A stretch of DNA of 64,000 nt from NCBI GenBank assembly GCA_937922795.1, contig CALAJK010000010.1:62001-126000 (forward strand). The letters run 5' to 3'. This DNA is from an uncultured Anaerolineae bacterium. Lineage in GTDB: Bacteria; Chloroflexota; Anaerolineae; Aggregatilineales; Phototrophicaceae. The notes under the pieces are model-generated. The model was given only the letters and a program-made list of their open reading frames with translations, was not told the origin of the DNA and searched no databases. Positions within the stretch are counted from its first letter, which is position 1; each line of letters opens with the position of its first letter. Position numbers and translations under genes: made by a program. This document shows, piece by piece, positions 1 to 8,007 of this stretch.

Positions 1-208
1 CGAAAATCGCCATCTGGACGATGAACGCCTGATCGCGCGAGATGCGCGACAGCAGCAGGCCGCGCAGCAGGGCGTCGGACTGGAACAGCACAAACGTCGC
101 CAGCATGATCCCCGCCGTGGAGACGATCTCCTTCGTCCAGCCGCGCATCAAGCCGACGATGCCGAAGAAGATCGCCGAGACCCACAGCATCGCAAACAGC
201 GAAATCAT
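1..208 (-). CDS. CvpA-like membrane protein, partial (cut by window edge)
   Basis: The reverse strand reads from an ATG at 208 through position 1 without a stop and gives about 69 residues beginning MISLFAMLWVSAIFFGIVGL. The pattern of hydrophobic start, then RGWTKEIVSTAGI, then FQSD..LRGLLL..I..DQAFIVQ closely parallels the next gene upstream (218-754), so the two are tandem paralogues. The gene starts 9 nt after the stop of that neighbour, so it is probably the same transcript, at the 3' end of the dcw cluster. CvpA-family proteins are small multi-span membrane proteins; a precise role cannot be given from this sequence. The C-terminus lies outside the window. Confidence 0.8.
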   Translation of the reverse strand, partial: MISLFAMLWVSAIFFGIVGLMRGWTKEIVSTAGIMLATFVLFQSDALLRGLLLSRISRDQAFIVQMAIF

Positions 209-217
209 AGCGCACCG

Positions 218-754
218 CTAGATCAGGATGAGGACGAAGATGAACAGCAAGATCACCGCCAGCGCCAGCAGGTTGCCGTCGCCCCCTGGCCCGGTCAGCA
301 CGAACATCGGCAGCACGCTGATGGTCTCCGCGCTGAGCGAACCCGGCGTAGGCCGCACGACGAACGGGCTGAGCGGATAATCATTGATGTGCAGAAAATA
401 CCACAGCGACCCCCAGATCAAGTAGCCGTTGAGGAAACCGATCAGCCCGCCCAGGACGCTGGCCTGAAGTTTATCACGCCCCTCGCCGCGGTCTGGGCCG
501 CGCCGGGGGACTGTGCGGGTCTGGTAGGCGAAGTAGACGATGACGATGAAGATCAACGACTGGACGATGAAACGCTGATCGTTCGGCACATTCGCCAGCA
601 GCACGCCGCGCAGCACATCATCGAACTGGAACAGCGCGAACAGCCCGAGGATGATGCCGGCCGTAGCGATCAGCTCGCGGTTCAAGCCGCGGGCGAAACC
701 GATGCCGGCGAAGACCAGCGCCATCCCCCACATCAACCCCGAAAGCTGGATCAT
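218..754 (-). CDS. CvpA-family membrane protein
   Basis: The product is 178 residues with a hydrophobic N-terminus (MIQLSGLMWGMALVFAGIGF), a short RGLNRELIATAGI segment typical of CvpA-like proteins, and three or four further hydrophobic stretches, ending in a very hydrophobic LLALAVILLFIFVLILI tail. A charged loop (PRRGPDRGEGRDK) sits around residues 83-95. The ATG overlaps the murG stop codon by 4 nt (751-754), which implies translational coupling to murG. The downstream partial gene is a clear paralogue. CvpA homologues have been linked to colicin V export and envelope homeostasis in enterobacteria; here a role in envelope assembly is only suggested by position. Confidence 0.75.
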   Translation of the reverse strand: MIQLSGLMWGMALVFAGIGFARGLNRELIATAGIILGLFALFQFDDVLRGVLLANVPNDQRFIVQSLIFIVIVYFAYQTRTVPRRGPDRGEGRDKLQASVLGGLIGFLNGYLIWGSLWYFLHINDYPLSPFVVRPTPGSLSAETISVLPMFVLTGPGGDGNLLALAVILLFIFVLILI

Positions 755-1857
755 GCGCCCTCCCCCGCCAGCCGTGCCAATTCGAGCGCCACCCGCGCCG
801 CCGCATCGGGGACGGCCAGCGCCGCCGCGGCGGCGCGCATCGCCGCCAGCCGCGCCGGGTCGCCCAGAAGCTCCCGAATTGTGGGCAGCAGGCGGTTCAC
901 CATATCCGGCTCGTCCAGCCGCACCGCTGCGCCGCGGCGCGCCAGATAGTCGGCGTTCACCTGCTGGTAGCGCCAGGCGTGCGGGTAGGGGATGAGGATC
1001 GCAGCCAGCCCGAACAGCGGAAACTCGCCCAACACGCTGGCGCCGGCCCGGCTCACGACCAAATCGGCGGCGGCCAGCGCCAACCCCATCTCGTCGTGCA
1101 GATAGTCAAATAGATGATAGCGCGCCGGCGCGCCCAAAGCCTGCCAGCGCGCCTGCAAGTCCGGCCAATCGAGCGTCCCGGTGATGTGCATGATCTGCAC
1201 ACCGTCGTCCAGCAGCGCCGGCGCGATCGTCATCAGCGCATAATTGATCGCCCGCGCGCCGCGGCTGCCGCCGAAGACCAGCAGCGTCTGGCGGTCGGGG
1301 TCGAGGCCGAAGTGAGCGATGGCGGCCTCGCGGCTGGCGCGGCGCAGGGCAGACCGCAGCGGATACCCCGTGACGACCGCCTGCCCCGGGCGAAAATACC
1401 TGCACGATGCCTCGGCCGTCACCGCCGCCCGCCGGGCGAACCACCGCAGCGCCCGGATCGTCAGCCCCGGCTCAATGTCCGGCAGGTAGATCAACACCGG
1501 TACGCGCCGCAGCCAGGCCGCCAGCGTCGTCGGCAGCGATACCCAGCCGCCGGTCAGCAGCAGCGCCTGCGGCCGGCGCCGGGCGACCAGACGCAGCGCC
1601 TGGAATATGCCCACGATCAAGCTGGCGCTGCTGCGAACTGCCCGCCCAACGCCGACGCCATGCAGCGGCCCGGCGGATACCTCATCATAATGAGCGAAGC
1701 TGACGCTCGCAGCCGCCACCAGCGGGCGCTCAAACCCGCCGGCGCTGCCGACGAACGTCAGCTCAACGCCCGGATACTGGTTGCTCAGCGCTTCGGCCAC
1801 TGCCAGCGCGGGATACACGTGACCGCCGGTCCCGCCAGCCGTAATCATAATTCGCAA
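751..1857 (-). CDS. murG: UDP-GlcNAc:lipid I N-acetylglucosaminyltransferase (MurG)
   Basis: MurG transfers GlcNAc from UDP-GlcNAc onto lipid I to make lipid II at the inner face of the membrane. The product (368 aa, the family's usual size) opens with MRIMITAGGTGGHVYPALA, the MurG glycine-rich N-terminal signature. It carries the GT28 C-terminal motif around VVSRAGASVLGEFPLFG, followed by the nucleotide-sugar binding segment IPYPHAWRYQQVNA. I chose the TTG at 1857 because a GGAG lies 8 nt upstream and it gives the canonical N-terminus; the ATG at 1848 is the alternative. The start lies inside the 3' end of ftsW (about 95 nt overlap), and the stop overlaps the CvpA-like gene, so it is part of one dcw transcript. 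Confidence 0.95.
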   Translation of the reverse strand: MRIMITAGGTGGHVYPALAVAEALSNQYPGVELTFVGSAGGFERPLVAAASVSFAHYDEVSAGPLHGVGVGRAVRSSASLIVGIFQALRLVARRRPQALLLTGGWVSLPTTLAAWLRRVPVLIYLPDIEPGLTIRALRWFARRAAVTAEASCRYFRPGQAVVTGYPLRSALRRASREAAIAHFGLDPDRQTLLVFGGSRGARAINYALMTIAPALLDDGVQIMHITGTLDWPDLQARWQALGAPARYHLFDYLHDEMGLALAAADLVVSRAGASVLGEFPLFGLAAILIPYPHAWRYQQVNADYLARRGAAVRLDEPDMVNRLLPTIRELLGDPARLAAMRAAAAALAVPDAAARVALELARLAGEGA

Positions 1858-3112
1858 CCGTTTTGCTCCGTTCCGCCGCCGGCACACGCTTGGTGAGCTG
1901 AGCGACCGCCCGCACGCGCGCCACACTCAACAGCAGCCCCATCCCAATCAAGAGCACCACCAGTGACGAGCCGCCGAAACTGATGAAGGGCAGCGGTGCG
2001 CCGGTCGGCGGCACCAGCGCCGTCATCACCGCGATGTTGAGCAGCGCTTTGATGGCCACCCAGATCGTCAGCCCGGCCGCCAGCAGCGCGCCGAACGGAT
2101 CTACCGCCCGGCGGGCGATCTGCAGGCCGCGCACCACCAGCCCAATGTACAGCCCGACGACGGCCATCGCGCCCAGTACGCCTAGTTCTTCCCCGATCAC
2201 CGCGAAGATGCTGTCCGTATGAGGAGCCGGCAGGTTGGCAAATTTCTGCTTACCCTGCCCCAGGCCAACCCCCGTCCAGCCGCCGTTAGAGAAAGCTTTG
2301 ATGGCCTGCTGCACATGGTAGTCCGCCTGGGTGACATCGGCGGCGCCCGACAGGAACGACTCGACGCGTCCCTGGGCGTAGCCCGGCCCCAGCCGGGTGA
2401 CCCACAGCACGCCGACGATCGCCACCGCCACTCCCGCTACCGCCAACTGGCGCAGATCGGCGCCCGCCAGGAAGAACATGATGCCGGCCACGACGACGAT
2501 GGTCGCCGCCGTGCTGATGTCCGGCTGAAGCAGCACCAGGCCGGCCACGATGCTCACCAGGACGCCGAAAGGGATGAGCCCGTAGGTGATGCTGCGAATC
2601 TGCGTCCGGCGCGAGGTCAGCCAGGCCGCCATATAGATCACGATGACCAGCTCCGCCAGTTCGCCCGGCTGGAACGACCCGCGCACCAGGGCGCGCCGCG
2701 CGCCAAACGTGTTGTCGCCGAACAGCAGCACGGCGATCAGCGTGCCGATGGTGATCAGCAGCAGCAGCACCGCCAGCCGCCGCCAGCGCCGGTAATCAAT
2801 CAGCGCCAGCAGCAGCAGAAACACGCCGCCGATGGCTACATTGCGCACATGCTGCATGAAGACGGTGGCCGGGTTGCCCCACGTCTGAAAGCTCCAGTCG
2901 AAAGTCGTGCTGTAGACCATCATCAGGCCGATCGCCAGCAGCACCCCGACCAACAGCAGCAGATAGCCGTCAAGCGTTGACCAGAACCGCCGCCGGGTTT
3001 CGGGCGCAGCGTCTATCGGGACGCGCGGCGTGGCGCGCGGCGTGGCGCGGACTGGTCGCGGCGCGGACGCAGTCTCTTCATCAACGAACCGGGGCAGTGA
3101 TTGATCGGTCAT
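1763..3112 (-). CDS. ftsW: Septal peptidoglycan polymerase FtsW (SEDS family)
   Basis: The product is 449 aa. A hydrophilic, Arg/Pro-rich cytoplasmic N-terminus of about 50 residues precedes roughly ten membrane segments. SEDS hallmarks are visible: MMVYSTTFDWSF, FQPGELAELVIVIYMA, LLQPDISTAATI, GPGYAQGRVESFL, and the C-terminal PFISFGGSSLVVLLIGMGLL. SEDS proteins polymerise lipid II and work with a class B PBP, here the gene at 5792. The start at 3112 (MTDQSLPRF) is preferred over an in-frame ATG further upstream because the extra residues are low-complexity Arg-rich. It could be RodA, but the dcw position beside murG and murD supports FtsW. A 225-nt gap separates it from murD. Confidence 0.93.
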   Translation of the reverse strand: MTDQSLPRFVDEETASAPRPVRATPRATPRVPIDAAPETRRRFWSTLDGYLLLLVGVLLAIGLMMVYSTTFDWSFQTWGNPATVFMQHVRNVAIGGVFLLLLALIDYRRWRRLAVLLLLITIGTLIAVLLFGDNTFGARRALVRGSFQPGELAELVIVIYMAAWLTSRRTQIRSITYGLIPFGVLVSIVAGLVLLQPDISTAATIVVVAGIMFFLAGADLRQLAVAGVAVAIVGVLWVTRLGPGYAQGRVESFLSGAADVTQADYHVQQAIKAFSNGGWTGVGLGQGKQKFANLPAPHTDSIFAVIGEELGVLGAMAVVGLYIGLVVRGLQIARRAVDPFGALLAAGLTIWVAIKALLNIAVMTALVPPTGAPLPFISFGGSSLVVLLIGMGLLLSVARVRAVAQLTKRVPAAERSKTVANYDYGWRDRRSRVSRAGSGRSAEQPVSGR

Positions 3113-3336
3113 GCGTCGCGCTTTCGAGAACCCATGCTCATCCCGGACAGTCTGCCGCCGCCCCGCGCCTGGCCGGCATCCCCTGGCAGCGCGCAAACTG
3201 GCGATTTTCGATCAACCCGGCATCAGGTCGTAAGCGAGAGCAAGCCGCTCAGCGCCTCAACCCGACGAGTATGATGGGCGCTGCGCCGGGCTGCGCCTAC
3301 AACCTGTCACATGAATCTTGTCGGACGGCTAGGGAT

Positions 3337-3342
3337 ATTATA
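3337..3342 (-). promoter_or_regulatory. Candidate -10 element before ftsW
   Basis: A perfect TATAAT on the minus strand overlaps the murD stop codon. It is followed by the only long gap (3113-3337, 225 nt) inside this otherwise tight cluster. No good -35 is visible; TTTCGC with a 16-nt spacer is the best. The gap holds no ORF I can support. If used, it would give ftsW, murG and the CvpA genes their own promoter with a leader of over 200 nt. Confidence 0.35.
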
Positions 3343-4732
3343 GCGCCATCACCAGTTGGCGAAAGTGCTCGCCGCGCGCGGCGAAATCGGCATAGGCGTC
3401 GTAGCTGGTGCCTCCTGGAGACAGCAGCACGACATCCCCCGGCTGGGCGACCTGTACCGCCTGGGCTACGGCCTCAGCCAGCGTCGCCACCCGGCTGATC
3501 TGATCCGCCGCGCCGCCCACCCGGCGCGCCGTCTCAATTACCAGGTCGCCCGCCGCGCCGAAGGCGATGATGCGCCGCGCTTTGCGCAGCGCCAGCCGCA
3601 GCATGTCATCCCAGGACAGGTTCTTGTCTTTGCCGCCCGCCAGCAGCACCAGCGGCTCGTCAAAACTGCGCAGCGCCGCCACCACCCGCTCCGGCGCGGT
3701 GGCGATGCTGTCATTGACGAAGGTGACGCCGTTGACCACCCGGACGACCTCCAGCCGGTGCGCCACCGCCCGGAAATCGCGAATGGCGGCGGCCATGACC
3801 TCCGGATGCACGCCGTTCACGCCGGCGATCGCGCAGGCCGCCAGCACGTTCAGCACGTTATGCGCGCCGCGCAGCCGGATGTCCTCCCGGCTGCACACCA
3901 CCCGCGGCTCGCCGTCTGCGCTGGCCGCCCCCGCCACCACCAGCCGCTGGCCGGCCAGAAACGCCCCGTCAGCCACCAGGTCCTGGCCGCTGAACCAGGC
4001 CAACTGGCCCACGACTGCCGGCTCCAACGCACGGCTGCCGGGGTCATCCAGCCCCAACACGACCCAGTCGTGCGGCGACTGGTGCGTCATGATCTGCGCT
4101 TTGGCCAGCGTGTAGGCCGCCATCGTCTTGTGCCGGTCCAGATGGTTAGGGGTGATGTTCAGGATCGCCGCCGTCTGCGGGCTGCGGGTCATGATCTCTA
4201 ACTGGAAGCTCGACAGCTCCATGACGACCACATGCTCCGGGCGGATGTCGCCCAGCACGTCCAGCAGCACATCGCCGATGTTGCCCCCCACCCAGGTGGT
4301 GCGCCCGGCGCGGCACAGGATGTCGCCGGTCAAGGTGGTGGTGGTCGTCTTGCCGGCGCTGCCGGTGATGCCGATGACCGGCGCGGGGCAGCGTTCCAGG
4401 AAGAGCTGGGCGTCATTGGTGAGCGGAATCCGGCGCCGGACCGCCGCCTGAACGATCGGCGCGTCCAGCGGCACGCCGCCCGACACGCACAACACGTCTA
4501 AGCCATCCAGCAGGCTCTCCGGATGACCGCCCAGCACGAACTCCACTTGTGGAAACTCAGCAGTTTCGGCGGCCAGCGCGTCCACGCCCCGCTGGTCGCT
4601 GACGACGACCCGCGCGCCCACCTGCGGCAGCCAGCGCGCCAGCGCCTTGCCCTGACGCGCGAACCCCAACACGCCGACGCGCTTGCCGAACAGAGGATCA
4701 ACTTTGTGCGTGCCGTTCGCCCGCGTGCTCAC
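3338..4732 (-). CDS. murD: UDP-N-acetylmuramoylalanine-D-glutamate ligase (MurD)
   Basis: MurD adds D-Glu to UDP-MurNAc-L-Ala in the cytoplasm using ATP. The 464-aa product has the Rossmann-like N-terminal domain (VGVLGFARQGKALARWL), the Mur ligase P-loop (GITGSAGKTTTTTL), the central MELSSFQLE and NITPNHLDRH motifs, and the C-terminal ligase domain with VNDSIATAPERVVAAL, LAGGKDKNLSW and LLSPGGTSYDAYADF. SSFQLE and the terminal SPGGTSYD pattern distinguish MurD from MurC, MurE and MurF. The start is a GTG with a GGGAAGGGG ribosome site 4 nt upstream. It lies 18 nt downstream of mraY. Confidence 0.95.
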   Translation of the reverse strand: MSTRANGTHKVDPLFGKRVGVLGFARQGKALARWLPQVGARVVVSDQRGVDALAAETAEFPQVEFVLGGHPESLLDGLDVLCVSGGVPLDAPIVQAAVRRRIPLTNDAQLFLERCPAPVIGITGSAGKTTTTTLTGDILCRAGRTTWVGGNIGDVLLDVLGDIRPEHVVVMELSSFQLEIMTRSPQTAAILNITPNHLDRHKTMAAYTLAKAQIMTHQSPHDWVVLGLDDPGSRALEPAVVGQLAWFSGQDLVADGAFLAGQRLVVAGAASADGEPRVVCSREDIRLRGAHNVLNVLAACAIAGVNGVHPEVMAAAIRDFRAVAHRLEVVRVVNGVTFVNDSIATAPERVVAALRSFDEPLVLLAGGKDKNLSWDDMLRLALRKARRIIAFGAAGDLVIETARRVGGAADQISRVATLAEAVAQAVQVAQPGDVVLLSPGGTSYDAYADFAARGEHFRQLVMAL

Positions 4733-4750
4733 GCCGCCCCTTCCCGCCGT

Positions 4751-5767
4751 TCACAGCAGCGCCAGCGCAACGCCGATCATCGCGCTCAACAGCCCCACCA
4801 GCCAGAACCGCTGCACGATCTGCGTCTCGCTCCAACCGCCCATCTCGAAATGGTGGTGCAGCGGCGCCATCCGGAACAGGCGCTGGCCGCCCGTGCGCTT
4901 GAAGTAGGTCACCTGCAAAATGACGCTCAGCGTCTCCATGACCGGCACGATGGCGATGATTGGCAGCAGCAGCCACTGGCCAGTCATCACCGCCACCGTG
5001 CCCAGCGTGGCCCCCAGCGCCAGCGAGCCGGTATCGCCCATGAACAACTGCGCCGGGTGGGCGTTGTACCACAGGAACGCAAAACACGCGCCGACCAGGA
5101 TGAAGCACAACTGGGTGAGGAAGATCTGGCCTTGCAGATAGGCGATCACGCCGTAGGCGGCGAAGGCGCTGGCGGTGATGATCCCGGCCAGCCCGTCCAG
5201 GCCATCGGTCAGGTTGACCGCATTCGACATGGCGATGATGATGAACACCGTCAGCGGGATGAACAACACCGGAGAGATCGGAATGGCGATGCCCAACAGC
5301 GGCAGCGCCATCTGGTTGGCGAACTGGAAGCCGCCGTCATACAGCGAGATGACGGTCGCCACCAGCGTCGCCAGGCCAACCTGCGCCCCAAACTTGATCC
5401 GCGCCGGCAGGCCCTCGCCGCGTGGACGCCCGCGCGACCGCTGGATGCCCTCCCAATCGTCAATCATGCCCAGCATGGCAAAGCTGACCAGCACGAACAG
5501 CGGCAGCAGGATGCTGGCGCCCGTGACCGTGCGGATGACGTTGACGATGTTCAGCCCCAGGGCGATCAGCACCACCGGCAGCACGATCAGGACGCCGCCC
5601 ATGGTCGGCGTGCCCACCTTCTTCTGGTGAACTTCGCCCAGCTCCACCCGAATCTGCTTGCCGATCTTCAGGCGACGCAGCACTTCCACGAACGGCCCGC
5701 CCCAGATGACGCCCAGCAGGAAGGCGACGCCGCCCACGGTCAGCGCAAATGGCAGTTCTCCGGCCAT
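4751..5767 (-). CDS. mraY: Phospho-N-acetylmuramoyl-pentapeptide transferase (MraY)
   Basis: MraY is the membrane enzyme that moves phospho-MurNAc-pentapeptide from UDP to undecaprenyl phosphate, forming lipid I. The 338-aa polytopic product carries the family motifs KKVGTPTMGGVLI near residue 50, the catalytic DDWEG, NAVNLTDGLDGLAG, and the MraY-specific APLHHHFEMGGWSE with its triple His near the C-terminus. An AGGAA ribosome site sits just before the ATG. It follows the class B PBP directly, whereas many dcw clusters have murE and murF at this point. Confidence 0.96.
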   Translation of the reverse strand: MAGELPFALTVGGVAFLLGVIWGGPFVEVLRRLKIGKQIRVELGEVHQKKVGTPTMGGVLIVLPVVLIALGLNIVNVIRTVTGASILLPLFVLVSFAMLGMIDDWEGIQRSRGRPRGEGLPARIKFGAQVGLATLVATVISLYDGGFQFANQMALPLLGIAIPISPVLFIPLTVFIIIAMSNAVNLTDGLDGLAGIITASAFAAYGVIAYLQGQIFLTQLCFILVGACFAFLWYNAHPAQLFMGDTGSLALGATLGTVAVMTGQWLLLPIIAIVPVMETLSVILQVTYFKRTGGQRLFRMAPLHHHFEMGGWSETQIVQRFWLVGLLSAMIGVALALL

Positions 5768-5791
5768 ATTTCCTCAATCCTCAGCCCGCAA

Positions 5792-7522
5792 TCAGCGGTT
5801 CATCGAGCCGATGCGGCCGCCCTGCGCCTGCAGCGCCCGCCGCACATCGTCCGGCGGAATCTCCATCAGCACCACCATCCGCTCGGCCATCCGGCGGAAG
5901 ATCGGCGCCACCACCTGGCTGGCCCAGCGGCCGCTCTTCGGCTCATCCAGCTTGATCAAGACGATCACCTGCGGATCATCAGCGGGCAGAAACCCGACAA
6001 ACGACATGATCCACGCATCCCGCCGGTAGCCCACCGGGGTGGGGATTTCTGACGTGCCCGTCTTGCCGGCGACCGTATAGCCTGGCAGCGAGGCGGCATC
6101 GTCCAGCCCGTCGCGCACCACCGCCACCATCATGTCGCGCACCAGGCGCGCCGTCTCCGCCGAGATCGGACGCCCTAACGGCACGCGCTGCGCCGGGATG
6201 ACCTGGTCGCCATCGACGATCTTCTGCACGATGTTGGGCTGCATCATCAGGCCGTCATTGGCAATGGCCGAGACAGCGGTGATGACCTGCAGCGGCGTGG
6301 CCGCCATGCCCTGCCCAAAGCTGTTGGTCGCCAGGTTGCTGTCGCTGTAATCCGGGTCGCCGGGGACGTACAGCGTCCCCGCCGCCTCGCCCTCCAGGTT
6401 GATGCCGGTCAGCCGGCCAAACCCGAACTGCGCCATCTTACCGTAGAACAGAGACGGCCCCATCATCGTACTGACCGTCACCGCGCCCACATTGAGCGAC
6501 TGCACCAGGATGCCGGTGGTATCCACCAGGCCGTGGGCGCGGCGGTCCCAGTTCTCGATGCCGATGCCGCCCACTTCAATCCGCCCCTGATCGTTGTACG
6601 TCCACTGAGGCGTGATGACGCCGACGTCCAGCGCCGCCGCCACGGTGATCACCTTGATCACCGACCCCGGCTCGTACTGGCCGCTGATGGCGGGGTTGCT
6701 CCATTCGCGCGGGTTGGCCACATCGGTATAGGCATTGGGGTCGAACGCTGGCCAGCTCGCCATCGCCAGCACGTCGCCGGTGCGCGGATGCATGATGATG
6801 ATCGTGCCCGCCTTGGCCCCGGTCTCGGCTACCGACAGCGACAGCTCGCTCTCTGCCAGGTACTGAAGATCGCGGTCAATCGTCAAGTAGATGTCGCTGC
6901 CGCGATCCGGCTCCTGGCGCGACGGCAGATCGAAGGGGATGCTGCTGATGACCTCGTCGCGCGGTTTGCCGGCCAACTGGGACTGGTAGTAGCCCTCGAC
7001 GCCGTAGTAACCGCGCAGATCGCCGCCGACGAACCCCATGACCTGCGACGCCAATGTCCCCTGGGGATAGCTGCGGCGCGGCAGCTTATCAATGGTGACC
7101 GCCAGCAGCTTCAGCTCTTCCACGCGGTGGCCCACGTCGGCGCTGACGCGCGGGGCCAGCAGCACCCACGGCCGCTGGCTGTTGATGGCCTCATACACTT
7201 TCAGCTCATCTAAGTTCAGGATGGCGGCCAACTGCGTCGCCGTCCGCTGCGGATTAGATACCAAATTCGGGCTGATGCCGATGCGGTATTCCAGCGTGTT
7301 CACCGCCAGCCGATGGCCGTTGCGATCGTAGATCGTGCCGCGGGCGGCGGCCAGCTTGATATTGCGGTTGTAATCCGTGCTCAGTTCGTTCAGCACATCG
7401 GGCGCGAGCTGCTGAAACGAAATCAACTGCAGCAGCAGCACGGCGCTCACCACGATCATGCCGATGATGACGAAAGGCAGCCGCCGATTGAAGATCTCCT
7501 GCTGGTTCAGAGCCGACTGCAT
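5792..7522 (-). CDS. ftsI: Class B penicillin-binding protein (FtsI/SpoVD type)
   Basis: This division transpeptidase cross-links septal peptidoglycan in the periplasmic or outer-membrane-facing space. The 576-aa product has a short cytoplasmic tail, one membrane anchor (FVIIGMIVVSAVLLLQLISF), a PBP dimerisation domain beginning AARGTIYDRNGHRLAVN, and a transpeptidase domain with the catalytic SxxK (GSVIK), SxN (QSLNVGAV) and KTG (VAGKTGTSE) motifs. No PASTA domains follow. The ATG overlaps the stop of the FtsL-like gene by one base (TGATG), indicating translational coupling, so I start here rather than at upstream in-frame codons. It is the likely partner of the FtsW encoded downstream. Confidence 0.92.
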   Translation of the reverse strand: MQSALNQQEIFNRRLPFVIIGMIVVSAVLLLQLISFQQLAPDVLNELSTDYNRNIKLAAARGTIYDRNGHRLAVNTLEYRIGISPNLVSNPQRTATQLAAILNLDELKVYEAINSQRPWVLLAPRVSADVGHRVEELKLLAVTIDKLPRRSYPQGTLASQVMGFVGGDLRGYYGVEGYYQSQLAGKPRDEVISSIPFDLPSRQEPDRGSDIYLTIDRDLQYLAESELSLSVAETGAKAGTIIIMHPRTGDVLAMASWPAFDPNAYTDVANPREWSNPAISGQYEPGSVIKVITVAAALDVGVITPQWTYNDQGRIEVGGIGIENWDRRAHGLVDTTGILVQSLNVGAVTVSTMMGPSLFYGKMAQFGFGRLTGINLEGEAAGTLYVPGDPDYSDSNLATNSFGQGMAATPLQVITAVSAIANDGLMMQPNIVQKIVDGDQVIPAQRVPLGRPISAETARLVRDMMVAVVRDGLDDAASLPGYTVAGKTGTSEIPTPVGYRRDAWIMSFVGFLPADDPQVIVLIKLDEPKSGRWASQVVAPIFRRMAERMVVLMEIPPDDVRRALQAQGGRIGSMNR

Positions 7523-7989
7523 CACGGACCTCCCGCGCCGACAAAGCTCTGGAACTGGCTGCTGAACCAGTCCAACTGCTGCCGCAGCCAACCTGTGAAC
7601 GACTCGTCATAGACTGGTCTAGGCTTTTCGACCGCCGGCGGTTGGGGCGGCGGCGGATTGGGATTGTACCCAGACACGACGAGATACTCGATATTTTCGC
7701 GGCGGGCGATGACGAACCCCAGCTCGTGGGCGCGCGCCAGCAGGCGCGGCACGCTGCGCAGTTGGGCGATCTCGGCGCGCAGCCCTTCGTTGGTCTGCTC
7801 AAGCTGATTGCGAACGACGATCAAATTTTCTAACTGGCGTCCCAACGTCGCCACCGACGCCGCCTGCGCCAGATACAGCGCGCTGATGATGATCGCCAGG
7901 ACGACGCCGAGCGCCCCCAGCGCCACCGCCTGCCGCTGCATCCGCCATGTTCGGCTGCGCAGCGCGTGCCGCACCCACTCCTGAGCCAT
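7522..7989 (-). CDS. FtsL-like septum formation protein
   Basis: The 155-aa product sits exactly where ftsL lies in dcw clusters, between rsmH and the division PBP. It has a basic N-terminus, one hydrophobic segment (residues about 22-45, LGALGVVLAIIISALYLAQA), then a heptad-like coiled coil (residues about 46-85, LGRQLENLIVVRNQLEQTN and following) and a proline-rich linker (NPNPPPPQPP). FtsL sequences diverge strongly, so the call rests on topology and position more than residue identity. FtsL scaffolds FtsB, FtsQ and the FtsW-FtsI pair. The tail after the linker (FTGWLRQQLDWFSSQ) looks amphipathic and is not typical of FtsL. Confidence 0.7.
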   Translation of the reverse strand: MAQEWVRHALRSRTWRMQRQAVALGALGVVLAIIISALYLAQAASVATLGRQLENLIVVRNQLEQTNEGLRAEIAQLRSVPRLLARAHELGFVIARRENIEYLVVSGYNPNPPPPQPPAVEKPRPVYDESFTGWLRQQLDWFSSQFQSFVGAGGP

Positions 7990-8007
7990 ACCGGCTGAAT
8001 ACCCTCC

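Noticed and set aside
1114-1896. Long plus-strand ORF over murG, and similar long antisense ORFs over most genes
   Set aside because: High-GC shadow frames: Arg/Pro/Gln/His-rich sequence with no family pattern, opposite genes with clear motifs.
4523-6052. 509-aa plus-strand ORF opposite mraY and murD
   Set aside because: Dominated by His, Gln, Arg and Asp, typical of an antisense frame; mraY and the PBP motifs are unambiguous on the other strand.
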